DNA of 64,000 bases from Melastoma dodecandrum (Eukaryota; Streptophyta; Magnoliopsida; Myrtales; Melastomataceae), in the NCBI GenBank assembly GCA_029817715.1, contig JARUPY010000290.1, forward strand, positions 1,302,001 through 1,366,000. Direction: 5' to 3'. Of the stretch, positions 22,427-34,919 are shown one piece after another; the first letter of the stretch is position 1; the number at the start of each line of letters is the position of its first letter. The translations under genes were made by a program, and so were the position numbers. The notes beneath the pieces are model-generated. The model did no database searches and was not told where the DNA came from. It saw only the letters and a program-made list of their open reading frames with translations.

Positions 22427-25400
22427 ATGACCATCGAGGACTTTGATGCGAAGGCTCTGTCGGACAAGCTATCCAAGCTCAACAACTCCCAGCAAAGCAT
22501 CGAATGTAAATTTTGGACCTCTATATATGTTTTTGTTTTGTTTTGCTTTTGCTTTTGTCTTGGTGTGTGGAATGTGCTATTACATCTGATAATTGCACTT
22601 GCTTGTATTAATTCTTCAATAGTTTTGATGGGAGGAAGACTTTCAGGACTAGGCAGTTAGAAAGGGGCTAGCTTTTCCCGAAGTGAGGTGTTATGATAGT
22701 TTAGCCGGCCCCCCCTTTATGCAAATTTAGTGTTGAAATGCTTGGGGGCATATCAACAATGTTGGTTTGGTGTAGAAAGTAGTGCTTATATTCTTTCTCT
22801 CTGTCTTATCTTCACCAATAAATGTTGACTCATGTAGTAGTCTGTTTGGCATCTCTTGCTGAAGTCAACAGTCTTTTACGTGCACGTGAACTAGACTTAC
22901 TTTCCCTTCCTCTCATTGCTCCAACCCATTATACAGAATTGATCTTTCTTTTTGCTTATCTCCTCACTGTCGTCGGTTGGGCTGCCATTGCCTTTTTTCT
23001 TATTTGAATTGAAAAATGCTGCCATGATAAGGTCGTGTGCGTTGAGATTGGACGGCATCAAGACAAAGATTTTAAGAAAAAAATTAGATGAAATATATCT
23101 TTAACTGCATGCTGACCTGGCCTTCACAGAAGAATTAGCGTCTGTTAATCACATATTTTTGGGGACTCAACTGAAATGGATTGGAAAAGGCTTTTCAGAT
23201 GAAAGATGTATTTGTTTGCCGGGTAGAGCACTTACATTAATCCAGTATTCTGGTTTACATTTATTCTCGTTGTTTCCTATTTCTTCTTCAGTGGTTGATA
23301 AATTGGAATACAACATTCAATGGATCATTCTCTGGGGAGAAGATGATCTCAAATGGTAGTTTCCCTTGGTGAACTGGAGCTTGGTTTGTAAGCTGACAAT
23401 TGACAGGCTTTTACAGACATCTAAAAATGGTTGAAGCTGATTGCTTGAGAAGCATCTAGGGATATCTGTCCTGAAAATTTATGGTTTGTGGGAAAATGTT
23501 ATTCAGGGTAGGCATATAGAGTGCTGTACTGCAGAGATTGGATTCATAATTACTGATAATTCTTTCTGTTATAGTTTAATAAAGTATAATAAGGGTAAAT
23601 GTTGCTTTCATTAGTTGCAAAGAGGTTAAGGTCAGTACAGGTGAAGGATTCATTCCTGGTAGGATAGATGGGACTTTTTTCTTGACTTCTATAACTTTGG
23701 CAAGTAATGATCCTTTCATCCATGAATACTTCATTCCTTAGTTCGGCTGTCACTTCTTTTCATTTTTTTTTATCCTACTGTGCATATGCTGTACGTATGA
23801 CTTGTTACTGAGTGTTGTAGTCAATATTTTTCACATATCTTACATTGTTCCTTCTGCAATAATGCCAGCTTTGTCCCAGTGGTGCCTGTCCCACCGGAAG
23901 AAGGCGAAAGATATAGTTGAAACATGGGATAAATTATTCAAATCATCTCAAAAAGACAAACGTATTTCGTTCCTATATTTGTCAAATGACATTCTGCAAA
24001 ATAGTAGGCGGCAGGGCAGTGAATTCGTCAATGAATTCTGGAAAGTTCTTCCTGCAGCTCTCAGGCTGGTTAACAATGGAGATGAACATGGAAAAAAAGT
24101 TGTGACTAGACTGGTATTCTCTTGTGATTGTGCTAAGATAATCATTCCTGTTATGGAGATTCTATTCCTTTATGTCTCTACTGTTTGAGGTGTATCTGCA
24201 CGACTTATTTCGGTTTTCTTGTAGGTAGCCATTTTGTCGTCATGTAAACTTTATCAATGTTTGATAACGCAGTCTGATTTCTTGTAGGTAGCCATTTTGT
24301 AGGTAGCCATTTTGTCGTCATGTAAACTTTATGCATGTGTTAACGCAGTCTGATTTGTTCTTTTTTCATCAATGTTTTTCTGTTAGTAACCTTTCCCCTT
24401 AAAGGTTTCCTTTTGATTTTTTCTTTTTCTTTTTCATTTTCCTGATACTTAAGCATTGTTCTTTCTTTTCTGTTGGATAAGTTTGTTATTTGGTAAAACG
24501 ATTTTACTGAAGGACGCATGCATCAAGTATCAAATTCAAGGATAAGCTAACTACTTTTGAAAATTCAATTGTGACACCCAAGGATAAACTACCCAACCTT
24601 CCTAGCATTAACTATAATTCTAATGAATTTCATTTGTCTTTTGAGGTCTTCCCGGCCTTAAGAGTGGCAAGATACAGCGAAAAATGTATCCTGTTTTCCC
24701 ATCGAAGTTAAAAGGCGTAATGAAACTGTTGAAAATTTTAAAACAAGACACATTTTGGAGTTGTTCGAATCTTGATATATTGTTTAATTAGGTCCTATAT
24801 TTTGATGAATTGCAACAGCTCTACTTTTCTTTTGCATTTCCATAAATTTCAAACACACCCTGGGTGTAACCACTAGGATGAAACTTCACCGGCATTCCTT
24901 TCTTTACTTTCTTTGGCTTATTTTGCTTCTTTATATGGCTTGTATTCCGTCGTCAAACTTGTTTAGGTTGACATATGGGAAGAAAGGAAGGTTTTTGGTT
25001 CACACGGCCGTGGTCTAAAAAATGAAATGCGTGGGAAGGATCCTCATCAGTTGTCTGTTAGCAACGGGAAGGCTTCAAATCCCATAAAAATAGTGAAGAG
25101 GGATCCCAACACTTTGAGAGTTGTGAGTGACTTTCTGTTAAACTTTTATTGGTTTTTCTCTCCTCTGCCCCATTGGTATGGTTATAATTGTGAGTCTTAA
25201 TTTCAGAAACTATCTGTTGGGGATGCGCCAGAAAAGATCTTAACTGCGTTTCATTTGGTGTTTGATGAGCGATCAACTGAGGAGGCTGCTTTGAACAAGT
25301 GCAATGTTGCAGGGACTTCTATTGGAAAAATAGAGGAAGATGCTGAAAATTTATTGACTCAAGGTTAGTTGCTTGTTAAATCTTGGCTCCGTTTTTTAAG

Positions 25401-28400
25401 ATATCCCTTTATTCCTTTGTTGATTGCTGTTTTATTGAGCAACACTAAATTTTGAGAATTTTGTTCGTTTACATTGTAAGGATGATTAAAAATTCAATTA
25501 CATATGGGTCCTCATGTAGAATAGACAGGCTACAGTCTACACCCTAAAATGCCCTATTTTTAAGAAAATTATTGTTTATGAGTATCATTAAAGATCTGGC
25601 TGTGTTGACTCACAAGTTCAGGGAGTTCATCTTTGTTGGATAATGGGCACGAATGCTTGCTTTTGGGGGAGCTAGAAAAATAAAAATGTCCCCTTCAATT
25701 CATGGACACATTTCCATCAACTTGCTTTTGGCGAGTTAGTAGCATCTCAGCTGTGTCGAGTTGATTTGACAATATAAGATACTTCTGATTCTGTTGGAGC
25801 TAATAATTAATGGCTCTCTGCTGAGCATTGATGGCAAATACCTTCATGAAGATGAGATCTCAACCTGGAAGTTGCTTGTTAAATCTCGACTATGTTTTCA
25901 AAGATATCCCTTTTTCCTGTCTTGATTGTTGTTTTATGGACCAACACTGAAGTTTGAGAAACTATTTATGTTCTTTTACATTGTACGGATGATTAAAAAT
26001 TCAATTACATCGACTTGTTAAGAAATAAATATATGGGATCTCTGAATTATTTCATTATGGAAGTAATTCAATTGAGGAACGAGATGAATCTTAGTAACAG
26101 GTCAAATGTGAGGATGAATTAACTACAGCTCCTGTAGCTCCTGATTGAGGCTTCTAGTGGGTCAATGACCCTTTAGAGACTTCTACTTGAGGAGCCTACT
26201 GGAGGGGACTGTAAGGCCATCTAATATTCTTCATCTAGGTGCCAAGATGCAGGTGGTTGTTGTGATATTCCCTTGTGTGTTGCTGTTTGTTGCAGGTGTC
26301 TAGTGAATTGGACTAGCATGATATCAGATGCTGTGTTGCTACAGCTTTTGGTTTGCATTTGTGTGTTGCTTGAAGTGATTCATGTTATTAATGTGGTAAT
26401 AATTGATAAAGATTTTTCTGTATCAGGAAGTCAAGAAGGCGAGATATTGATGAATGATCTGCATGAACAGGAAGCTATCTTAAAACAGTGCATTGTTCAG
26501 CTGGAAAATGCAGAAGCTGCAAGGGCTACCTTGGCTGCCCAGCTTAGAGATGCCCTGAGTGAACAAGTAACTTTTTTTCCCTTATACATCACATGCTTGC
26601 CTTAGCTTGCTCAATATTGACTAGGTTTGGATTGCTAGTAATGTATCATCTCTTTCAGGAGTTGAAGACAGATCTCATTCGCATTCACTTACAGGTTAGT
26701 AGATGTATCTGTTCCCCACAGTAATTTTCTTTCCTTGTCTTTGTTTGTAATGGAACATTTCAACGATTCTGTCGTCTTTTTACAATGTACTGAACATTTG
26801 TTTTGTTTTCATCTGGGAAGCTTGTGAAGTTATGGTGCCTTTGCCTGTTTGTGCAGTAAATATTATTTTATTTAGTGGTGAAATTTGTTGGAACTATATA
26901 TAAAATAATCTGCAAAAAGCCACAGTGCCCTTGCTTGATAAATCACATCTATAATTGCCATGTTCAGCTGTCTCAATGAGCATGGATAAGTAGATAGAAG
27001 TGGAAACAAGAGAAAATATAGTGAGAGTGCTTGTACCCAGCTATTGTGTGGCATCCCATGTGTTCTTTGACAGGTAGGTATATCTAATTGTGAAACAAGT
27101 CATGAGAAAGAGTCATGTGATGAAAGGCAGAAAGTATTGGTCACTATTAGTATGTATGCATGTTCTATGTGTCCGTGAATTGATACCAAAGTCTATCTGT
27201 AGTTACTAGCTTTCATCACTGATATTTAGGACAATTCACTAGCTTGATGTAATTTGGTTTGTAAAGAGAAGTGTTTTCTGCATTTTGATATTGTCATTTG
27301 GAAGAAGATTCTTGTTTATTCATGTATCTTCTCCTGATTGGTTAAGAGGGTCAGAACTGATGTTTTTTTCTGTTGAAGAATTGCATGGTTATTAGATATT
27401 GACATTATAGCTTAATGATGCTGTGTTATCGTGTTGTCTCTAATGTGAAATTAGTATCGAGTCAGTAAAATCCCATTGCACAACGATGCTCTAACTTGTC
27501 TGTTACTTTTCATGGTTTTCATTGTTTTGGGTGGATTGGTTATGAACAGCTCTTGCCTTTGATAGTTTAACATTTTCTTGTCGTATGCCTGCATATCTTC
27601 ATAGAGTGCTCGAGCACAAGTTGATCAGGCAAGTAATCTCCGGAGAAGGCTGGCATCTCCTGCAGCTTCCATTCCCCTTCCCCCTACTTCTATCCAGGTG
27701 TCCGAACGACCAAGAATGGGAGATCAGAACTTGTCTGTGGGCCAGTCAGCCAACCTTGCTCCAATGTCTCAACTCGCACAGACTATGATGTCATCTATTG
27801 CATCCTCGAAAAGTGCTGAGGAAGAGAACAAGAAAGCTGCCGTTGCTGCTATGGCCGCAAAGCTTTCTGCATCATCATCGTCTGCACTGATGCTTTCTTC
27901 GGTATTGTCTTCACTAGTGGCTGAAGAGGTTGCCTCCTTGAATGGTGGCGGCCTAAAAACTGCTGGGTTATCCACCCCGGTACCCATCTTTCCTCCAGAA
28001 AAGAAGCCCAGATTAGAAAACGACTCGGCTACCTCATCTTACTTTGCACCTCTTCAGCCACAACCCCCAAAAATCAGTATGCCGCTCCTTCCACCTGCTT
28101 CCATGCAACTCACATCTCAGTCCAGCCAAATCCAACCTACTTTTGCATCACCTCCACCACTGCCTCCCCCTCCGCCACAACTTTCTGGGCAGTCCTCAAG
28201 CCTCCCAGCCAATCAATTTTTGCAGTCTGCAGGGTTGGCATCAGGCGTAATGCCTTTCCAATATGGAGCGAATTTACCCCCGCCTCCACCCTTGCCTCCC
28301 CATATATCCATGGGATTGGCTAGACCTGGTCTCCAGCCACCGCAGAAGCCGCAGGCCGATCAACCGCAGCAGCAGCAGCAACCCGGTACAGGGGGCTATT

Positions 28401-28474
28401 ACCAGCCACAGGGCGTTGGCTTTTTCGGGCAGAGTCATCAGGCAGCAGCTCAGCAATCTGTTCCCAGGCAATGA
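22427..28474 (+). CDS. CID-domain protein, RPRD1/Rtt103-like, seven exons
   Basis: Exons 22427-22505, 23869-24113, 24967-25122, 25207-25363, 26427-26566, 26659-26694 and 27605-28474 join without frame conflict into 560 residues. Residues 1-130 form a CID (RNA polymerase II C-terminal-domain interacting domain): LSDKLSKLNNSQQSIE, LSQWCLSHRKKAKDIVETWD, ISFLYLSNDILQNSRRQG and the segment ending in VDIWEERKVFG. A coiled coil follows (about residues 180-255, LKQCIVQLENAEAARATLAA). The C-terminal half is Ala/Ser- then Pro/Gln-rich, with a basic KKPRLEN motif that may aid nuclear import. Family members bind phosphorylated CTD and act in transcription termination and 3'-end processing. Introns are long: intron 1 about 1.36 kb, intron 4 about 1.06 kb, intron 6 about 0.9 kb. 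The start is the first ATG of the CID frame. Confidence 0.93.
24217..24358. repeat. Intronic tandem duplication, about 70-80 bp
   Basis: In intron 2 of the CID gene, TTTCTTGTAGGTAGCCATTT, followed by GTCGTCATGTAAACTTTAT and AACGCAGTCTGATTT, occurs twice; a third partial copy (TGTAGGTAGCCATTT) is inserted in the second unit. The copies are nearly identical, so the duplication is recent. Confidence 0.8.
25365..26012. repeat. Intron 4 internal duplication (two copies of about 140 bp)
   Basis: The segment at about 25368-25505 (GTTGCTTGTTAAATCT, then AAGATATCCCTTT, ending in GATTAAAAATTCAATTACAT) recurs at about 25870-26010 with roughly 85% identity by eye. The first copy begins only a few bases after the exon 4 donor, so the donor-proximal sequence was duplicated within the intron. 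Confidence 0.75.
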
Positions 28475-29155
28475 GCAGGGGAGTTTTTTTATCTTGCAGG
28501 ACATCATCTGGGTAATGTTGACAAACTCGGAATATGCAGGTATCACAAGTTTCTTCGATTTTAGGCATCTCTGGTTTCTACTGGTGGGAAGTAGAGATTA
28601 CTTTGTGTCAAGTTGTAAATTACTAGAGGATTAGAGGAGCATACTTTAATGTCTGTGATATGGAATTAGTGCGCCCCTGTGAGGCGCTTCAAAGGACAGG
28701 CTTTGGAGAATGGAGTTTAATCAGGGGGTGTGCTTTACTACTCTTACTCCCTTGACTTAAAAAAAAAGTTTTTGTACCTTATTTATTTACATTAAGAGGT
28801 AACTTTGTTATTGTTTAAGCGCATTCCGACTGGTGACCCCATTTTTGAACTTCTATTCTTACTCTAAAATTGACCGAAATCTTAATCAGAGTTGAAAGAA
28901 GTAATGACATGAGTAGCTTGAAATTTAGGCTTCCGAAGAGTATTTCTCTTCCATCTTCCGGCCAACTGATACAGCCAGTGTTCATTTTCTCTATGCGGCC
29001 TAGCAGCATCTTCAGATGACTTTGGTTGTGTTCTCGTCATCATCTTCCCCCCTCCAGCTGATCGGCACCCATTAATTGATCTGAACGTGACCTATAATGA
29101 CAGCGTTCAGATATATAGTTGGCTTTGACACTCCACAACGAAGTGGTTGAGCGGG
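28475..29155. other. 3' flank of the CID gene and spacer
   Basis: Probable 3' UTR followed by AT-rich spacer up to the MULE-like terminus at 29156. No gene or RNA is recognised. Confidence 0.5.
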
Positions 29156-29935
29156 AGTTCTGTTCCTAAATAACGTTAGTTTATAATTATTTCGTCAAAT
29201 ACGATACTAAATTTAAAAATTTCTTCATTAACGTAGCGAAATTGATTTTAGAAAAGTCGACTTTGATCATGAAAAAAATCGGCCTTTCTAAGATCGATTT
29301 CGTACTTTCTAAATCGACGTCAGCCTTTTCCGTGTAAACGTTCTTAGCTATATGAAATCGGCCGATTTTATTAGACTCGGTAAAAAATTAAAATTCCCCA
29401 AATGAAATCGGCTCGACTACGTTTTGTGCCCGAAGGCTCTAGGAGTAAATTTAGTACAGGGACAAGGAGAAATTCCATTGCTGTCGGAAAACAAGTAAAA
29501 TCTCCCGTTCTCATTTCTTCTCCCTTTTCATCTTTCTCTGTCGGAAGGTCCCCCCTCCACCTGCAGACATGGCGTCGGCATCGTCGTCGTTGCTTCCTCC
29601 CCACTCGGCCCTTCACTTCACCGATATCCTCCGGAACGATATCCGACGGTTCCGGATCCCCAGGAGCCTCTTGTTTCTGTCGCCGTCGGCATGCTGTGGC
29701 GCCCGCTTTCGGCTCACCTTGCTAAATCACCGTGGTCTTCCCCTTTCCCTGATGGGTAATTTCATCAGCGAGATTTGATTGTCTTGTGCGAGTTTTTTGG
29801 AATGTCGGAGGAGTTGGAATTTGAATCCTGGGTTTCGTGTGTGCCTTTTGGGTTGTCATAGGTTGGGTCAAAAAGTGCAGAGGTGGACGTGGGATGAGAA
29901 GGGAAGGAGGAAGAAGAAAGGTGGAGTCGGAGTTT
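29156..29935 (+). repeat. Left arm of the long inverted repeat
   Basis: The left arm matches the right arm in inverse orientation with about 85-90% identity by eye from the terminus to about 29935. It includes an open frame from 29569 (MASASSSLLPPHSALHF, then RIPRSLLFLSPSACCGARF), which reappears on the minus strand in the right arm (SLLPPHSAIRFADIF). The frame is conserved in both arms, but no family is recognised. It may be a captured first exon. Confidence 0.8.
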
Positions 29936-30123
29936 GCTCTGCAGTTGGACCGCTTACCTTGCGGATTGTACAGTGGGTCTCCACCATCTCATCTGCGTGA
30001 GCACAGCCTCAACCAGGTTCCCCCCACCTCACCCCCTCCTTTGTCTCTCGAGTTTGTGTATACGTTGCTTAATCTGAGAAGGTCTATTTTGACTAATTGT
30101 GTATACGCTGCTTAATCGAGTTT

Positions 30124-30957
30124 CTTATGCAGAGAAGAGAAGGGCAGAGGTCGGCAGGTATAAGAGAGAAGTACCCGGACAGAATTCCTGTGAGGATTAA
30201 ACTTTGTTTCTTTGCAGCATTATATGTAGTTCGAATGTGTAGTATGTTAACCCTCTTCCGGCGTTGGAAGAAGCAAGAGACTATTACAAATAACTCTGCA
30301 AAAAGTTGTTAATTTCCAGCGTTGAAGTGCAGCATTTTTGCGTAACTTGTTGTCCTACCGGTGCGGTTTTCTCATTAGTGATAGCTTCCACATGTGCTTC
30401 TAGTTTCATTTTCTAACTGAACATATGATTGCTTCTCTTAAGTGATTGTGGAGAAGGCCGAGAGAAGTGATATCCCAAACATCGACAAGAAAAAGTAAGC
30501 TGTGGTTGACTGTTTGTTTCAATGGTGTAGCGTTGTAGTTGTGTTGTTTGTCCTTTGGGATGTAATGGTAAAAAACATTCTTTATGATATCTAGTTTGGG
30601 CGTTGGATCTGCTTTTCATGTTGTCTTGGCTAGACTGCTCAATCTGGATGTCTTTAATCCCATATATCTCGTTACAGCTGATCTCATGGTGGGACAATTC
30701 ATCTATGTTATACGCAAACAGATTAAGCTCATCGCAGAGAAAGCAATCTACATCTTTGTGGACAATGTTCTTCCCCCAACTGGTGAGTGCTATTGCCAAA
30801 TGTTATCCGGGGATCTCGCATCCTCTGGCCAGTTCATTCACAGGCATCTCACTTTATACTTACAGGAGCAATCATGTCTACAATAAACGAGGAGAAGAAA
30901 GACGAAGATGGTTTCCTCTACGTCACATACAACAGCGAGAACACATTCGGGTCGTAG
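30124..30957 (+). pseudogene. ATG8: ATG8 (ubiquitin-like autophagy protein) pseudogene
   Basis: Exons of a plant ATG8 gene are in order: IREKYPDRIPV (about 30160), VIVEKAERSDIPNIDKKK (about 30440-30495), [14 protein letters not shown] then [16 protein letters not shown] (about 30690-30783), and [20 protein letters not shown] to NSENTFGS with TAG at 30955-30957. ATG8 is conjugated to phosphatidylethanolamine on autophagosomes through the Gly of this end. The copy is broken: an extra T near 30160 shifts the frame before IREKYPD; the donor after KKK has lost a G, leaving a TAA; the third exon lacks an AG acceptor; and the first exon (the MAKSSFKLEH-type start in relatives) is not found. Introns are retained, so it came from genomic DNA, not mRNA. 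Confidence 0.88.
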
Positions 30958-30983
30958 ATGTGCCGAACCTCTCAGGCCCACAC

Positions 30984-33900
30984 TAGGGGTGAGCATTCGG
31001 TATTCCAAATACCAACCGAACCGAATACCGAACTTCCAAATACCGAAGTTTCAAAATTTTACCCTCCAAATACCGAACCGAACTCCAATCTTCCAAATAC
31101 CGAACCGAACTACAATCTTCCAAATACCGAAATACCGAAATTGGATCTTCCAAACTTTTATTGGGCCGAATAAATAGTCCAAAATTCATATTTAAAAATT
31201 TCAGCCCATAAATTTCAAAACCCATAAAAGCCCATAAAATTCACATTAACTACAAATTCAATCCCATAAAAATCTATAAAATCCACATAAACTATAAATC
31301 CACAAAGTTAAGAAGTATTTTCGATCTTCAATCTTGAACCGCAATAGGTTGAAACAAGCAATCTCATTCCAATGTAAGTGTGGACAATCCTGTCATTAAT
31401 GAGATAAGAGTATTAATATTATACAAACATTAAGCTTTAAATATTTATAAAGAATACTATGACATTAAACATTACCACTTTCAAATGAATCTTGCTCAAA
31501 AGGATCTTCATCAACTTCAACGTCACTTGATTTTCCTTGACGAATCCAATCTTGAGTGCACATAATTGACTCAATACTCTTAGGGCCCAAAGAACTCCTA
31601 AACGCATCAATTCTCGTCCACCTAACACATATTGAATAGATATAAGTATATAAAACAAATAAGAGAATGAACTCGACAAATGATTTAAGAAGATGTCAAA
31701 AAGTTACTTGTGCTAAATGCGGACTCAGAAGCAACCGTGGAGATAGGAATGGCTAAAATATCACGAGCCATTTGAGCAAGAATGAGAAATCTAATAGCAT
31801 TGACTTTCCAATACATCAAAATATCAAACTTCGTACTAGTAACATCCGTATCTTCTCCCAAATATCTATCCAACTCTGATCTATTACATTTTTCTCCACC
31901 TTTCTTCATCTTCAATCTCTCCAATCTTTGCAACAATCTCATATCACTATCCATTGTAGTTACCTTTGATGATCGACCCTTATCCACACCATCACCATCA
32001 CTTCCATCATTAGTCACCGCATCTTCACCATTCTCCGCAATCCATTTCTTTTTGTACTCGGCAAACAATTCATAAAGTGTCTTTTTCACTTGAGAAATCA
32101 TAACATCTGCCTTCTCATGATATATGTCATTCAAACACAACTCAACATAATCAAACTTCTGACGAGGATCAAAGATAACTGCGATGAAAATCAACTTATT
32201 CATTTTTTCCACATCACCCCAATACTTATGATACTTATCTCTCATGTTCTTTGCCAAAGTAACCAAGTTCTGATCGGGAGATTCTTGCCATTCCTACAAT
32301 GCCTCATCAAGATTTGCTAGTTCATGAAAGAAAACATTCGAGGTAACAAACTTCGAACAAGAGACTTTCAAAGTAAGCTCATAAAAGTGCTTAAGATGTA
32401 TGATAAGTACTTTAACAATTCCCCAATCAAATGAGCTTGGTATCATGCATATCCCATTGTCATCTTCAAGATCTTTTCTAAAATTTGTATTTTCGTCATC
32501 ATATCTCTCAAAGGCCCTCTCAAACTTTATTGCGGCTTCTAACATCAAATATGTTGAATTCCATCTCGTTCGTACATCCAACACCAAAAGAGATTTACTA
32601 TCAATCTTCTCTGCAATTGCACACTCCTTAAACTTTAACAATCTTTGAGGAAACGATCTAATGTAAGCAACAACTTCTCGAATTTTCTTCACCGAGTCAA
32701 TCATCATATTCAATCCATCCTTCACAATCAAATTGATAATATGGGCAACACATCTCATATGAAGGAACTCGCATCTCATCACACTCTCTTCTTTATTGCA
32801 ATACTTTTCTTTCAAAAAACGAATGGCAACATCATTTGAACTAGCATTGTCAACAGTGATGGTCAAAATCTTTTCTAAACTCCAATCACGCAAGCATCTA
32901 TCAATAGCAACCCCAATATCCTTCCCCTTGTGTGATGTAACTGAAATAAAACTCAATATTCGTTTATGTAAATCCCAATTCTCATCAATGTAGTGAGCAG
33001 TCAAACACATATAATTGACTCTCTGAATAGAAGTCCAAGTATCAGTAGTCAAACTAACTCTTTGTCCCGATTTCTTAAAATACTCTTTCAACTTCTCCTT
33101 TTCAAGCGAAAGCATGTCATACACATCCCGTTGTATTGTCCATCTTGAAGGAACTTTAAATTTAGGACACACAACAGACATGAAATGAATGAATTCAGGT
33201 CTAGAAACAAACTTGAAAGGAAGCTCCACAGATATGACCAAGTGCACCAAAGATTTCCTAATAGATTCATGATCGCACCTAAGAACAGACAAGTTTTTCT
33301 GATTGTTAGAATCACCTCCGGGTTTAAATCCAAGGATTGTCTGTGTTGAATTGGTTGACTTGATTCTTTCCTTACACGTCGCATTGTGACTCTTTAGTGA
33401 AGAAGTCCCATTTCTCTTAGTATCAGCTCTCAGTTCTACTCCACATGCCTTGCACCGTGCCAACATTAAACCATCGGAACTTTCAAATCTCTCGTAATCT
33501 ATCCACAAAGTCGATCTCAGAGGTATTGGCTTCATCTTTCTCCCAGCAGAGGTAGCGGATGTGGATATCGAAGCTGACTGACTAGCGGATGATCCCACCA
33601 TCGGCATAGAATCACTATCCATCTACATAAGGAGAAAATGTTAGATTAAATACAAGCATCGAGACTATAGAGTAGAAAAAATAAGAGATTAGAAATATTT
33701 TTTAAAATCTGGCCCTAGGAATATTTTTTAAAATCTTCAAAGTGGGCTGATTTTTTAAATTTGTCGACATTGTTTTATTTGTTACTTTTTATTTCAGGAT
33801 GAATTGATTTACAGTCTAAGTACTAGAAATCGATTGGAGGATGTTAAATCATCAACCTAAGTACCAACAGCAGCCATGGGGATCACCCGACAGAAACAAT

Positions 33901-34482
33901 AATATAAAAACAATCACTTTACCCCAATCACTTTACCCCAAAAAGGCAAAAACCCAAAAGCGATCAAACCCCCTTAAATTAAACCAAAACCCGAAACCCA
34001 CGAAATTTCTGAGGATGCGACGGGCGATTACCAGTGAAGGGCTTGCACTTGACAGTGGGGTCGAGCTGATTACACCAACGGAGGCGGCAAGACTTCCCTG
34101 ACCTACCGTCACCCTCGTGCTCCCTTTCCTTCCTCCTACGCCACCCTCCCCACCCATAACCTCTTCAACCTGTTCAACACGGAGAAGACTAAGGAAGGAG
34201 AGGGAGCTACCCTGGGTCAAGGGGTGGACTGGGCTCCAAAACTTTGAAACTCTAGACTTTGAGAAAATGGGCCAAAATAAAAATAACCCAAGCCCAAAAA
34301 TATTTCAATAGTATGGTAATACCGAATTTTTTTATAACAAAACCGAATACCAAACCGAAAACCAAATTTAATTAAAATATAAAACCGAACCAATTACCAA
34401 ACACCGAATACCGAATTTCAAATACCGAAATATCGAAAAATCGGTTCTGTATTTGGAATTCCAAACTTTTTGCTCACCCCTA
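30984..34482 (-). mobile_element. hAT element with 8-bp target duplication
   Basis: A 3499-bp element with 11-bp terminal inverted repeats (TAGGGGTGAGC / GCTCACCCCTA) and a flanking GCCCACAC duplication at 30976-30983 and 34483-34490. Both ends have subterminal repeats of ACCGAATACCGAA type. The transposase gene is on the minus strand. The 8-bp duplication is diagnostic of the hAT superfamily. Confidence 0.95.
31465..33622 (-). pseudogene. hAT transposase (zf-BED, RICESLEEPER/DAYSLEEPER-like), disabled
   Basis: Nearly full-length hAT transposase. The N-terminus is Ser-rich, followed by a BED zinc finger (CKACGVELRADTKRNGTSSL then KSHNATC). The core includes VSLTTDTWTSIQ, LTITVDNASSND, HMRCVAHIINLIVKDGL and RTRWNSTYLMLEAA. 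The C-terminal dimerisation (hATC) region includes ELDRYLGED, IPISTVASESAFST and FRSSLGPKSIESIMCTQDWI. Two lesions are visible: an in-frame TAG after the residues DEAL, near 32296 (a CAG to TAG change would explain it), and one missing base at the start of the last exon, about 31620, between the GRE and DAFRSS coding. An intron just after SAFSTS fits GT-AG. The element is therefore probably immobile on its own. Confidence 0.9.
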
Positions 34483-34490
34483 GCCCACAC

Positions 34491-34919
34491 GCCATCATCC
34501 TTCATCACCCTGTCATCGCCGTGGCTAAAATGGCGAATCCAACGGGAGAGTTTCTTATCTTGTACAGTGCTGGTAAGCCAGATATACTGCTATCAATACA
34601 GATAGGATAGCGCCTTCCTGAGTTCCTCTTGTCAACATAGCAGATGTGCAACATCAGAATGTAACTAAAGTTCTGGTCAACCTCATGGAAAATATTTTTC
34701 TTACCTTAGTCTTATGACCTGATGAGGGGCCACAATTGCTAAAAGGAGCACCATAAACGTCAACTCTAGTTCACCTAGATGAGATGTTCAAGTTAGCTTA
34801 ATTAAAACAGGTCATTCTATGGCAAGAGTAAATAAAGGCATGGAGAATACCAGGAATATAGAAGAAAAGCAGAATAAAAGAAAGCAGCCCAAGCACCATA
34901 TTCACCCCTGCAATGTGCG
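34491..34919. other. Unique segment between the hAT and the right arm
   Basis: This holds the continuation of the captured host sequence after the ATG8 stop codon; the 3' UTR of the parental gene is the simplest source. No ORF is supported. Confidence 0.45.
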
